This document shows, one piece after another, positions 17,179 through 26,800 of a stretch of DNA of 64,000 bases. The stretch is from Stieleria mannarensis (GTDB taxonomy: Bacteria; Planctomycetota; Planctomycetia; Pirellulales; Pirellulaceae), in NCBI RefSeq assembly GCF_014154935.1, contig NZ_JACEHH010000006.1, positions 1-64,000 on the forward strand, in the 5' to 3' direction. The notes under the pieces are model-generated. The model was not told the DNA's origin. It did not search any database and saw only the letters and a list, made by a program, of their open reading frames with translations. The position numbers were made by a program, and so were the translations under genes. Position 1 is the stretch's first letter. The number at the start of each line of letters is the position of its first letter.

Positions 17179-19074
17179 CTAGTGCCTACGCCGGCCGATG
17201 AACGCGAAGGAAAGCAAGCCCAGGATCGAGGCTGCCATCACCACCCCGTAGTTTTTCAGCCATGCCAAGGATCGCGACTTCAGCGACGTCATGTCTTGAT
17301 CGACCGAGACGACGTCGGCAAACGCGTTGAACATTTCGTCGGTCGAGTCGGGGCCGTAGTAGACTTCGACGCCGGGATCGGGATTGAAGGGGTTGTTGGA
17401 CGAGTTGTCGTAGTGCGCGATCGCCGTCAGTGTGGTCCCCGCGGGCAGCCGAACCGGTTCGCGGAGCTGGTAGCGGTGTTGCCAGTTGAAATCCCAACGG
17501 GGCACGTCCAGCAGAATCTGTTGCGTTCCATCGGGGTAGGTCGCGACGTAACGAAAGTCCTTTCCGCGGTAGTGCATGTGCGGGTACATCGAGATCAACA
17601 GCAAGTCTTCGCAGGCCCTGGTGCTCATCTCGATGCGGTGTTGCTCCGCACCGGCCGGAATCTTCAAGCTGAAATCGAGCATCGCGATCGTTTCGACTTC
17701 TTTCTTGACATCTTTGCGGTCGATGAACTTCAACCCGATGCTGGTGCGGTCGGTTTGCTCCGATCCGATCGCCTGGTAATGGCGAATCAGTTCGAGTTTC
17801 CAGCCGGGAGGCAGTCGTTTGGCGGTGTCCTGCGGGTAGACACTCGGCGGCGTCCCGACCGCTTGGCCCGATAGCCGAATGCTGCTGTTACCGGACGGCG
17901 AGACCAGATTGACGGCACCGTGATGAAGCACCGCCGGGTTGGATGCTTTGATCTCGACGGCGGCGATCCATTTTTCCTCTTCAAAACCGGGATCAAAGGT
18001 CTGGTATTGATACTCGACGATGCCCTCGGCGGGCACGGCAAACGGAGTGGACGTGAACACCGCATCGGGATCGCCGATTTCCCATTGATCAGATTCCTTT
18101 TTGCCACGGGGCTGTTGCGGCTTCGGTTGACTGACTTGCTCCCCGCGGACACAGCCTCCGGCGACCCAATCCTTCAGCACTTTCTTCTGCGGATCGGTAA
18201 GCACATTTGCGTTGGAGAAATCACCATACTTTGGATTCGCATGCCACGGCGGCATCAGTCCCTGGTCGACGACGTGGCAGATCATTTCGGACCAATCGAC
18301 CACTTGTTCGTAGTTGGTCAGTTCGAACGGCCCCGACATGCCCGGTTGATGACACGATTGGCAGTGCCGACCGATGATCGGGGCTACGTCGCGAAAATAC
18401 GTCAGTTCCGTTGGCTTGGTGCTGCTAGATCGTCGTAGCCGGCATCCGATCGGTTCGGTTTGTTCGACCGCGATCGGCTGCCCCTGGATCAGTGATTCGA
18501 CGGCATCGACGAGGTAGCGGTGTTTCGCCTGCGGCTGTTGGACTCCCAATTGATACCGATCGTTGACGGCCCCGCGGTACTTGAGTCGACCTTGACGGTC
18601 AAAGACCAGCACCTCGGGCACGACGCGGCAATCAAAACGCTCGGCGAACTCAAAGTCGACGTCGTCTTCGATGGCGTTCGTCCATTCGTGTCCAGCGCGG
18701 AACGCTTCGACCGCTTTGCCGTCCGGGCGTGGAGGGATCACGGCCACGACCGAGACGCCGCGGTCTCGCCACGCGTCGGCCAGTTCCTTCATGCGAGGCG
18801 TCTGCAAGGCAGAGATTCGACAATTCGGGCGGGCGTAAAAGACGACGACAATCGCGGAGCCGTTGGGATCCGATGTCCCGGAGGCGATGCGTTGGACCAA
18901 AGGCACCGTCGGGGCTTGCTGACCGGCGGCACCGACATCAAACACGTTGCCCAAGCAAACCAGGACCAACACGCCGAACGTGCACAGCAGAGAGTAGCGG
19001 TTGCGATCGCGGATGACCATCGCGTCGATTCCAGTGGCGGATAGACGGTTCGGAAGATTCGGGATGCGAAACAT
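17179..19074 (-). CDS. Redoxin / cytochrome c / copper-monooxygenase-like fusion
   Basis: A protein of about 631 residues. The N-terminus has a hydrophobic segment (about 30-50), so export or anchoring is likely. A thioredoxin-like AhpC/redoxin domain follows (VVVFYARPNCRIS, then VVPEVLVFDRQGRLKYRG); it has a single Cys and no CxxC. A haem-binding CQSCH follows, in a planctomycete-type cytochrome segment (FRDVAPIIGRHCQSCH). The C-terminal half resembles copper type II ascorbate-dependent monooxygenases, with PHMHYRGKDF and a final membrane helix plus basic tail (about 605-625). It probably acts at the outer face of the membrane in electron transfer or oxidation. The start (ATG 19074) is one of several; a longer frame to 19323 is less likely. 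Confidence 0.8.
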   Translation of the reverse strand: MFRIPNLPNRLSATGIDAMVIRDRNRYSLLCTFGVLVLVCLGNVFDVGAAGQQAPTVPLVQRIASGTSDPNGSAIVVVFYARPNCRISALQTPRMKELADAWRDRGVSVVAVIPPRPDGKAVEAFRAGHEWTNAIEDDVDFEFAERFDCRVVPEVLVFDRQGRLKYRGAVNDRYQLGVQQPQAKHRYLVDAVESLIQGQPIAVEQTEPIGCRLRRSSSTKPTELTYFRDVAPIIGRHCQSCHQPGMSGPFELTNYEQVVDWSEMICHVVDQGLMPPWHANPKYGDFSNANVLTDPQKKVLKDWVAGGCVRGEQVSQPKPQQPRGKKESDQWEIGDPDAVFTSTPFAVPAEGIVEYQYQTFDPGFEEEKWIAAVEIKASNPAVLHHGAVNLVSPSGNSSIRLSGQAVGTPPSVYPQDTAKRLPPGWKLELIRHYQAIGSEQTDRTSIGLKFIDRKDVKKEVETIAMLDFSLKIPAGAEQHRIEMSTRACEDLLLISMYPHMHYRGKDFRYVATYPDGTQQILLDVPRWDFNWQHRYQLREPVRLPAGTTLTAIAHYDNSSNNPFNPDPGVEVYYGPDSTDEMFNAFADVVSVDQDMTSLKSRSLAWLKNYGVVMAASILGLLSFAFIGRRRH

Positions 19075-19337
19075 GCATCCAACTGATCTGTAGGCCCGTG
19101 AAACAATGAGTCGAGCGATCGGCCGAAGAGTTGCCCCGATTTGCCGCGGAGAACTTGAGGTTTGTCGGTGTGGGGTGATTTTATCGCCTGACCCGCGACG
19201 GCAGCGGTCGTCGAACGCTACGGGCATGATGCAGGATCGCTGTGGCGAAGGAACGAAAACGCTTCCAGGGCAAAACGATTTGAACTTCGGCAAATTCTGT
19301 TGACAGGGCCTTCCCCCCCGCATAACTTAATCCCGCT

Positions 19338-19772
19338 ATGAATCCGTTTTCCCGGCTCCGACACGCGCCCTTACGCTACCACCGCAACTGCGTTGTGGCG
19401 GGGATGTTGTTGTCTGTTGCCATCTTTGGTTTGACGGATTCAACCGCTTACGGGAGTTGCGGCGATTGGCTGGCGCATCCGTCCGGTGCCGATCATTCGC
19501 CCGAGATGGATCCGGCCGAGCAGGTGGATTCACCGACGCCGGTTCGACCCAAGCCATGCAACGGTCCGAATTGCCGGAGCAATCCTCATCCGCCCGTGCC
19601 CCCTCATTCCGCGGCGTCAACATCGCAGGAAACCGTCGAGGTTTCAGCGTGTCGCCAGCAGTCTCATGAATCCTTGATTGGTGACGAGTCAACGGATTTC
19701 TTCTTCGATCAGGACGCCAGTGGTCATCCGGGCCACCCCGGTCGTATCGAACGACCTCCCCAGGGTTTCTGA
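19338..19772 (+). CDS. Small secreted Cys/Pro-rich protein
   Basis: A 144-residue protein with a signal peptide (VVAGMLLSVAIFGL, cleavage near TAYG). A short mature domain has SCGDWLAHP and KPCNGPNCRSNP, the latter followed by PPVPP. This composition recurs in planctomycete secreted proteins of unknown role. The C-terminus is odd: the stop codon TGA lies inside the first unit of a 15-bp tandem repeat (19762-19806), so slippage there could move the end of the protein. It is divergent from the cytochrome fusion, 263 bp from the start used. Confidence 0.65.
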   Translation: MNPFSRLRHAPLRYHRNCVVAGMLLSVAIFGLTDSTAYGSCGDWLAHPSGADHSPEMDPAEQVDSPTPVRPKPCNGPNCRSNPHPPVPPHSAASTSQETVEVSACRQQSHESLIGDESTDFFFDQDASGHPGHPGRIERPPQGF

Positions 19773-19806
19773 ATCCAGGGTTTCTGAATCCAGGGTTTCT
19801 GAATCC
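19762..19806. repeat. Tandem repeat, 15 bp x 3
   Basis: Three exact copies of AGGGTTTCTGAATCC. The first contains the TGA stop of the small secreted protein. As 15 is a multiple of three, each unit carries the stop in the same frame. Confidence 0.95.
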
Positions 19807-20319
19807 TGTGTTTGGATGCGTGGACCATTCCATTGCATGAGTTGATCTTTTGGCCATCGCCCTGCGCGTCGGTATTCACCGAGGCACGTTAACCCACGTG
19901 CGGTGTCGCAGCGTCTGTCTGACCTCAGTCTCCATGCATTGCGTTTGTTGAGCGCTCCGACGATTGCATTGCAGTCCATGGGCCGATTGCCCAGGCCGGT
20001 AATGCACGCGTCGGTGTCTTCCACGCCGATCCCCCGTGAATCTGAAACGATCGGGAAATCAGGTCAACACTGCGCCGCGCGTGGTGACCATCGGTCTCGC
20101 GTTCGCCTGCTGAACCTGTCGTCCTAGCCTTGGCCACCAAGGCCGAAGGTCCGGTCGGGCGAATCAAGGGGTCGACCGTTGATTGCCGTTGGTTGATCTG
20201 CCGCTCGCGATCGATCCGGTCGTTCATTGTCCGCACGCTGCCGCTAGGTCTCCGTGCCATGCTCCGTCTACCGCTTCCTGTCTGTGATTGAATTGAGATT
20301 CTTTTAAAGGAGACCATCG
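19807..20319. other. Intergenic region upstream of the eight-gene operon
   Basis: About 510 bp with no supported gene on either strand. It must carry the promoter of the operon that starts at 20320. A strong ribosome-binding site, AAAGGAG, lies at its end (20307-20313). No clear operator or riboswitch was recognised. Confidence 0.5.
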
Positions 20320-20904
20320 ATGTCTGCTTCTACCTGCACCGTGCCGTCGTCCATCAGCCAGATGAGCTGGATGGACAAGATCAATGGCCCGTACCACAAA
20401 CAAGCGCTTTGGCTGTACACGGCGATCGTGCTCGCGCATTGGTGTGAACACCTGGCGCAGGCCATTCAAATCTATGTGCTCGATTGGCCGATCGCGGAAT
20501 CACGCGGCGTTCTGGGGTTGTGGTACCCGTGGATGGTCAAGTCGGAACTGCTGCATTACGCCTACGCGCTGATCATGTTGATCGCCTTTTGGCTCCTTCG
20601 TAAAGGGTTCGGCGGCCAGTCGTACACTTGGTGGATGATCGCTTTTTGGATCCAGTTTTGGCACCACATCGAACATGCGTTGTTGCAAGGGCAGGCGATT
20701 TTCCAACACAACCTGTTCGGATCTCCGGTTCCGGTCAGCATGCTGCAGCTCGTGATTCCACGGGTGGAACTGCACCTGTTCTACAACACGGTGGTGTTCG
20801 TCCCGATGGTGATCGCGATGTTCTACCACATGTTTCCGTTGCCGGGCGAAGCCGGCCATCAAGGCTGTTCGTGCGCTTGGCAGCCTCGTGCACCGAAGAC
20901 CTGA
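20320..20904 (+). CDS. Polytopic membrane protein, first gene of operon
   Basis: A 194-residue protein with about four hydrophobic helices and an unusual number of His and Trp residues: LAHWCEHLAQ, FWIQFWHHIEHALL, MFYHMFPLPGEAGHQGC. The His pairs in predicted helices could bind metal or haem. I do not recognise a named family. The start follows AAAGGAG at a 6-nt distance. It begins a run of eight genes with short gaps or 4-bp overlaps, so it probably works with the polyferredoxin and RnfD-like proteins encoded downstream. Confidence 0.8.
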   Translation: MSASTCTVPSSISQMSWMDKINGPYHKQALWLYTAIVLAHWCEHLAQAIQIYVLDWPIAESRGVLGLWYPWMVKSELLHYAYALIMLIAFWLLRKGFGGQSYTWWMIAFWIQFWHHIEHALLQGQAIFQHNLFGSPVPVSMLQLVIPRVELHLFYNTVVFVPMVIAMFYHMFPLPGEAGHQGCSCAWQPRAPKT

Positions 20905-20941
20905 TCGTCCGTCGCGCTCCGCAAATACCGGGAGAACCAAT

Positions 20942-21166
20942 ATGAATCTTGTCAGAGCCGTGATTTCATTTTTCCTGATCGCCTTGGTCGCTGTTTCGAT
21001 CGCCGGTTGGATTTGGGCCGGCGGACAACCCGCCGCCCAGGCGATCGGGGCTCGCGTCGTGCTGGTCCTATGCGGGTTGATGTCCGTGGGCTGTTTTGCA
21101 CTGTTATGGAGTGCCCGACCGCTTCACGGCGACGCCCCAGTTAACGATGCCTCACAACATGTTTAG
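20942..21166 (+). CDS. Small two-helix membrane protein
   Basis: A 74-residue protein made almost wholly of two hydrophobic helices (about 5-26 and 36-58) joined by GGQPAAQA. GGGAGAA precedes the ATG. Small two-helix proteins of this sort are often subunits or assembly factors of membrane complexes. That would fit its place, second in the operon and 37 bp after the first gene. Confidence 0.7.
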   Translation: MNLVRAVISFFLIALVAVSIAGWIWAGGQPAAQAIGARVVLVLCGLMSVGCFALLWSARPLHGDAPVNDASQHV

Positions 21167-21176
21167 GAACAGATTG

Positions 21177-21632
21177 ATGCACATGCGCTACAAACGTTTG
21201 CAATGCGATGTTGATCATCCACCTCGGCCACGCATGGTGGTGACGTTGCTGTCGACACTGCTTTTGTCGATGGCGGGCGGAATCGTCGGGTGCGGTGGTG
21301 CGGGAGCGGATTCGGCGGCGACGTCGGGTCGAGCCGTCGTCCAGCTTGATCCGGAAAAGCCGTCGATGGGTGAGTGCCACCTGACGGTCAAGCTGTTCGA
21401 TGCGGAAGACAATCCGATCGATAATGCAAAGTTGACCGTCGAAGGAAACATGAACCATGCCGGCATGAAACCGTCCTTTGCGGCAATCAAGGAAACCGAT
21501 CAACCCGGTGTGTATTCGGGAACGATCGATTTCACGATGGGCGGCGATTGGTTTTTGCTGGTCACCGCGATCACCGACGAAGGGACATTGGTGGAGCAAA
21601 CGATTGACGTTCCCGGAGTGAGCGTCGAGTGA
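21177..21632 (+). CDS. YtkA/FixH-like lipoprotein
   Basis: A 151-residue predicted lipoprotein: a basic N-terminus, hydrophobic run, and lipobox-like GIVGC. The mature part is one beta-sandwich domain of the YtkA/FixH kind, with HLTVKLFDAEDNPIDNAKLTVEG and a late GVYSGTIDFTMGGDWFL. The MNHAGMKP stretch holds Met and His residues, as in copper-binding members. YtkA-like domains are known near copper and cytochrome-oxidase assembly genes. AGGAA lies 7 nt before the chosen ATG. It overlaps the next gene by 4 bp (GTGA). Confidence 0.8.
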   Translation: MHMRYKRLQCDVDHPPRPRMVVTLLSTLLLSMAGGIVGCGGAGADSAATSGRAVVQLDPEKPSMGECHLTVKLFDAEDNPIDNAKLTVEGNMNHAGMKPSFAAIKETDQPGVYSGTIDFTMGGDWFLLVTAITDEGTLVEQTIDVPGVSVE

Positions 21633-23200
21633 AATCGCAGACGGGTGATGATCGATCAATAAACACATCGGCGCAACCTGCGTCGGTGGCCAACCCGTCG
21701 TTGGAACGCCCCGATCACGGGTTCGATCTGTTGGCGTTGCCGCTTTTGGGCCGTTTTCTGCGTTGGCATCGGTCCCGGTTGGTGCTGCAGATTCCCGTGT
21801 TTTTGATCAGCTTGATAATGATTGCCCATGCGTTTTGGGGGCCGCAGTTGGCTCCCAAGAACCTCGCCGCCTTGTTGACCTGGGTGCACTTTCGCGGGCT
21901 GGTGGTTCTGGTGATCTTGTTTGCGGGCAACTTCTTTTGCATGGCCTGTCCGTTCATGCTGCCTCGCGAATTGGCACGCAAACTTTACACTCCCAGTCTC
22001 CGTTGGCCGAAATCTTTGAGCAACAAGTGGCCCGCGATCGTGCTGTTCGTCGGGGTTTTGTTTGTCTATGAATGGTGCGACTTGTTTTCCAGCCCTTGGT
22101 GGACCGGCGTCTTGATCGTGACGTACATGATCATCGCGCTGGTCATCGACGCATTGTTTCAACGTGCATCGTTTTGCAAGTTTGTTTGTCCGATCGGGCA
22201 ATTCAATTTCCTGGGCGCAACGCTTTCGCCGCTGGAAATATCGGTGCGTGACCGCAGTGTTTGTGATCGATGCGAAACCAAGGACTGCATTCGAGGTCGA
22301 TCAGGTGGATCATCGACGGCCACTCATTCAGACGCAGGGCAACCGAGCAAGAGGTCCGGGGCACTTCCGGTCGTTCAACGCGGCTGTGAGATGGCGCTGT
22401 TTCAGCCCCGTAAGACGGGAAATTTGGACTGCACGTTTTGCCTGGACTGTGTGTACGCCTGCCCGGAAGACAATGTGGGCCTTTTCACCCGCATCCCGGG
22501 TGAAGAGTTGTGCGTGACCGGCACTCGATCGGGACTGGGCGTCCCGGAGCGTCGCAGCGATTTTTCGGCGTTGGCGATCGTGTTTACCTTCGGTGCCCTG
22601 CTCAATGCGTTTGCGATGATCAGCCCGGTTTATGCGTTGGAATCGGCGATCGCAATGGCCACCGGTTTGACGGTGGAATGGCCGATCTTGGGCGCGATTT
22701 TCGTGCTGTTCTTGATCATCGAACCCGCAGTCTTACTGCTCGGTGCGGCGGCAATCACCCGTCGCATCACCCAAAGCAGCGAGTCGCTGCCGGTGATCGT
22801 CAAACGCTACGCGCCTTCATTGCTGCCGATCGGATTCGGTGTCTGGCTGGCGCACTACGCATTTCATTTTTTGACGGGCGTGCTGACGGTGATCCCGGTA
22901 ACGCAAAACGCCGTTCGGCAAGCGACGGGATCCGATTGGCTGGGGAGACCCCAGTGGCAACTCGGTGGGCTACCCGAATCGGTCGTCTATGCGATCGAAC
23001 TCGGATTCCTTTCCTTGGGGCTGCTCGGGTCGTTGATCGTCGCATCGGCGATCGGACGTCACACGGCGAACACCGCAGTGGAACGGCCGACCGGTTGGAG
23101 CCTGGCCCCGTGGGGCGTGTTGCATGTTGCATTGTTTCTGTCAGCGGTCTGGATCATGAATCAGCCGATGGACATGCGTGGGACATTCTTGGGAGGCTGA
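21629..23200 (+). CDS. Membrane polyferredoxin (NapH/NosR-like 4Fe-4S protein)
   Basis: A 523-residue membrane protein with about ten hydrophobic helices and several cysteine groups: FCMACP (near 110), FCKFVCP (about 190), CDRCETKDC, and a ferredoxin-type CTFCLDCVYACP (about 272-283) with an upstream GCEM that may complete the other cluster. This matches the layout of NapH/NosR/CcoG-like proteins, which pass electrons across or along the membrane through two [4Fe-4S] clusters. The start is GTG, overlapping the previous stop. It is the likely electron-transfer core of the operon. Confidence 0.88.
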   Translation: MKSQTGDDRSINTSAQPASVANPSLERPDHGFDLLALPLLGRFLRWHRSRLVLQIPVFLISLIMIAHAFWGPQLAPKNLAALLTWVHFRGLVVLVILFAGNFFCMACPFMLPRELARKLYTPSLRWPKSLSNKWPAIVLFVGVLFVYEWCDLFSSPWWTGVLIVTYMIIALVIDALFQRASFCKFVCPIGQFNFLGATLSPLEISVRDRSVCDRCETKDCIRGRSGGSSTATHSDAGQPSKRSGALPVVQRGCEMALFQPRKTGNLDCTFCLDCVYACPEDNVGLFTRIPGEELCVTGTRSGLGVPERRSDFSALAIVFTFGALLNAFAMISPVYALESAIAMATGLTVEWPILGAIFVLFLIIEPAVLLLGAAAITRRITQSSESLPVIVKRYAPSLLPIGFGVWLAHYAFHFLTGVLTVIPVTQNAVRQATGSDWLGRPQWQLGGLPESVVYAIELGFLSLGLLGSLIVASAIGRHTANTAVERPTGWSLAPWGVLHVALFLSAVWIMNQPMDMRGTFLGG

Positions 23201-23201
23201 A

Positions 23202-23834
23202 ATGCAAAAGTACCACCTACGATTCGCGATCCTCGCCATGATGCTGTGGGGCGTGTCCTGGATCAGCCGGGAGGGGGCAGCGTGGGCGCATGAAGGACCG
23301 CCGTTCCCGGTCCTGATCGACGAGCTCGTCGCGAACCAGCTGGTTTCGGTTTGGGCCGATCCGGATATCGGCGAGGCGCGGTTCTTTATTGTTATCGAAA
23401 CCCGCGACGGCAATCGGCCGTTGAAAACGCCGGACGTCACGTTGTGGACGGAACCGACCAGTGGTCGTCTGGATCGGGCGTCTTATGCGGCTGAGGAACA
23501 AGCGTTGCGAAACAGCATGCAATTCTTTGCCGAACCGTATTTTGATCAACGCGACATCTGGAATGTCGGTCTGCGGATCAAGGATTCGGAGGGGGAAACC
23601 GCAGAAACCGTGGTCCAGGTGGAATCGACTCCGCCTGGCTATGGCGTCTGGGATTTAGCCATCTACCTGTTTCCTTTCGTTTTGATCGGCGGTGTCTGGT
23701 CCTACGCGATGGTGAGACGGATTCGCCAATACCGGGCATTGCAGAACGGACCCTCCGGCGAAATCGTCCGGGGCGGGCAAGGACACAACGACGAGCGACA
23801 TCGAGAACACGTGCTGATGGAAGGATCACGATGA
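23202..23834 (+). CDS. Exported protein with C-terminal membrane anchor
   Basis: A 210-residue protein with a signal peptide (FAILAMMLWGVSW, cleavage near AWAHEG). A beta-rich extracytoplasmic domain of about 115 residues contains VSVWADPDIGEARFFIV and NVGLRIKDSEGE. A C-terminal helix (DLAIYLFPFVLIGGVWSYAMV) follows, then a basic cytoplasmic tail. The layout resembles FixH-like or other CopC/YtkA-fold assembly proteins, but the match is weak. GGGAGG precedes the ATG. The 3' end overlaps the next start by 4 bp (ATGA). Confidence 0.7.
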   Translation: MQKYHLRFAILAMMLWGVSWISREGAAWAHEGPPFPVLIDELVANQLVSVWADPDIGEARFFIVIETRDGNRPLKTPDVTLWTEPTSGRLDRASYAAEEQALRNSMQFFAEPYFDQRDIWNVGLRIKDSEGETAETVVQVESTPPGYGVWDLAIYLFPFVLIGGVWSYAMVRRIRQYRALQNGPSGEIVRGGQGHNDERHREHVLMEGSR

Positions 23835-26800
23835 CCGAAATCGAACGACGACAAAAAACCATCTGGATTTGCGGCCTGGCGATCGTGGCAATCGTCGTGA
23901 CCATTCTTCTGATCGTCCGAAGACAGCCATCGCAGCCCGATGAAGGTGACCGGCCAGATGTTGCCGACACGAAGACGGCGACCGGTTTCTACGTCAGTCT
24001 TGCGGCATTGGACGTCGAAGAGAACGAACGCGCCGCGGAGGTGTTGGATCGACTGGTGAAAGAACAGCCCAACGAGCCTGCGCTGTGGGCCAATCTTGCG
24101 GTTGCCAAGCTCCGCCTGAACGACCTCGGCGGCGCCGAACAGGCTCTCAATTCCGCCTTGGCCCAATTGCCTCGATCGCGTGAATTGTTGCTTTTAAAAG
24201 CCCAGCTACTCAAATCAGCGGGACAGATCCCCGAAGCGATTGAAACGCTACGCACGGTGCACGCGGACTGGCCGGGGAACCTTCAAGTTGCGTTCGAGTT
24301 GAGCACGTTGTTGGATCAGCCCAACACCGACGCTGCGGACCAAGAGCGGCTGGAATTGCTTTCGAAGATCCTGGCGCGGGCCCCTGAAAACTTGCGTGTG
24401 CGATGCGAATACGCCCGTTTGGCGGCCACCGTCTCGGATCGACAGCGGTTGGACCAGGTGATCGGCACGTTTGAATCCTTGGGGCAAGACTGGACTGCCT
24501 TGCAGCAATCCCAATTGGACCAAGCGTCCAAAGCGGCCAGCGACGGAGACTATCGCCAAGTGGCGGTGGCATTGACATTTTTTGAAAACGTGGTCAAGCC
24601 GATGCCGATTTACCAGAAAAGTCTGGACCAGTTGGGCATCCTCTCGGTCACCGCCGTGGGGACTCCGGTCCGTTCGTTCCTGGCGTTGTCGTTGCCGTCA
24701 TCCGAAGCAGCGCCGGCGGACCGAGAATTGCAATTCAGTGCAACCGACATGCTTGGAAAAGCAGCGCGGCACGATTTCACATGGGCTGTGAAGCAGCCGG
24801 GTGAGCGATGCTCAACCCTTTTGTCGCTCGCCGGCGATACGCTTCACATCCAGGAGTCGGCCGCGCTGCCCTTTCCAGGATACACCCCTGGTAACGGCAC
24901 GGCCTCACTCGCCTGGGCCGACCTGAATTATGACTTTCACAACGACATCATTGTTGTCGGCGAGCGGGGCTGCTACATCTTCCTGTCGCAACCGTCGGGC
25001 GAGTACACCGCACTGGAAAGCGAACTGGAGTTGTTCGCACGACCATGGACAAGGGTATGGTGCACCGATATCGAAACCGACGGGGATTTAGATCTCCTGC
25101 TCAGCGACGGCGAGAGCGAGATTCGCTGTGTGCTGAACAACGGCGCCAATCGATTTCAATCGTTTGACAAAATCCCGTCGGTCCCCGCAGTGATGGCGCT
25201 CGAGGAGATTGACTTCGATCTTGACGGCGATGTCGATCTGGTCAGCCTTGATCGTCACGGCCAACTGACGGTGTGGACGAATGGCCGTGGAGGACACTTT
25301 GATCTTCATACGCTAGACGGGATCGGAGCGAGCGTCGCGATCGCGGTTGCCGATCTGAACCGCAATGGGCGATATGAGATCCTGTGCATTACTCGTCAGG
25401 CGGAGATCCTGTCCGGGGAGTTTGACGGGCAACAATGGGCCGTTCAACACATCCTGCAACCGGACTTCCAGAACGGTGGGGACGCGACCGAGCCTCCTGT
25501 CCCAGGTTTTCTCGGCACCGCGGACCTGGACAACAACGGTGCGATCGATGTCGTTGCAAGTGTCGCCGGGCAAACCCAGATCTGGTTGCAAGACAGCGGT
25601 GGGGACTGGTTCTCGTTGCCGAATGTCGCGCAAACCCAGGTCACCTCGGTCATCGACATGGATTGCGATGGGTTGCTGGATTTGATCGGACAGAGCGACG
25701 ATGAAGCAAGGCTGTGGAAAAATGACAGCCGCGCCGGTTACCGTTGGCACAGTATCGGGCCGAAAGCGACACGGGCCGACGGCGACAAACGAATCAACCC
25801 GTTCGGCATCGGCGGCAGGATTGAAATCCGTGCCGGAAACACGGTCCAATCGCGGATGATCGATTCGCCTCGCATTCACTTCGGCCTGGGCAATCAAACG
25901 CAGATTGATGTCGCTCGGGTGGTGTGGCCCAACGGCACCAGCCAAGCCGAATTCGAATTGCCTGAGAACGCGTCTTCGCTCGCGGTGCAGCGTTTGAAAG
26001 GATCGTGCCCGTGGGTATTCACTTACGATGGCGACAAATTCCGCTTCATCAAAGATTTCCTTTGGCGGTCGCCGTTGGGGCTGAAAATCAATGCCCAAGA
26101 CACCGCCGGAATCACTCAAACCGAAGACCGGATCAAGATTCCGGGCGACGCCCTGGTAGAGCGCGACGGCGAATACGAAATCCGCATCACCGCGGAGTTG
26201 TGGGAAACCCATTTCTTTGATCATGTGTCCTTGCTGGCCATCGACCACGGCAGAGACACTGAGATTTATGTGGACGAAAGCTTCGTCCCTCAAAAAGCCC
26301 CACGCAACGAGGTCCTGGTTGGTTCCGCACCAACGGCATTGTTGAATCTGATCGATTCGACCGGGGCCGCTGTCGATAAAGTGCTCTACGAAAACGATGG
26401 CAGGTACGCCGACCACTTTCCGCTCGGCCCTTATCAGGGACTGGCCGCCGAGCATTGGATCGAATTCAAATTCCCTCGCGAAGCACTGGTCGGGGGCGAG
26501 ATCCTATTGATCGGGCACGGCTGGATCTATCCCACCGACAGTTCGCTGAACGTCGCCATTTCGCAAAACGAATCGCTGCGACCGCACGGGTTGGTTTTGG
26601 AACAGTTGTCGGCCGACGGAAGCTGGCAACTGCTTCGCGAGGACCTCGGTTTTCCGGCCGGGAAGCACAAGGACATGATCATTGTGCTCGACAGCAAGGA
26701 ATTGTCATCGGAGACCCGCTATCGGTTGCGGACGAACATGGAAGTCTACTGGGACTCCTTGCGTTGGTCGTCTCGGCTGGCCGATCACGACGTCACGCAA

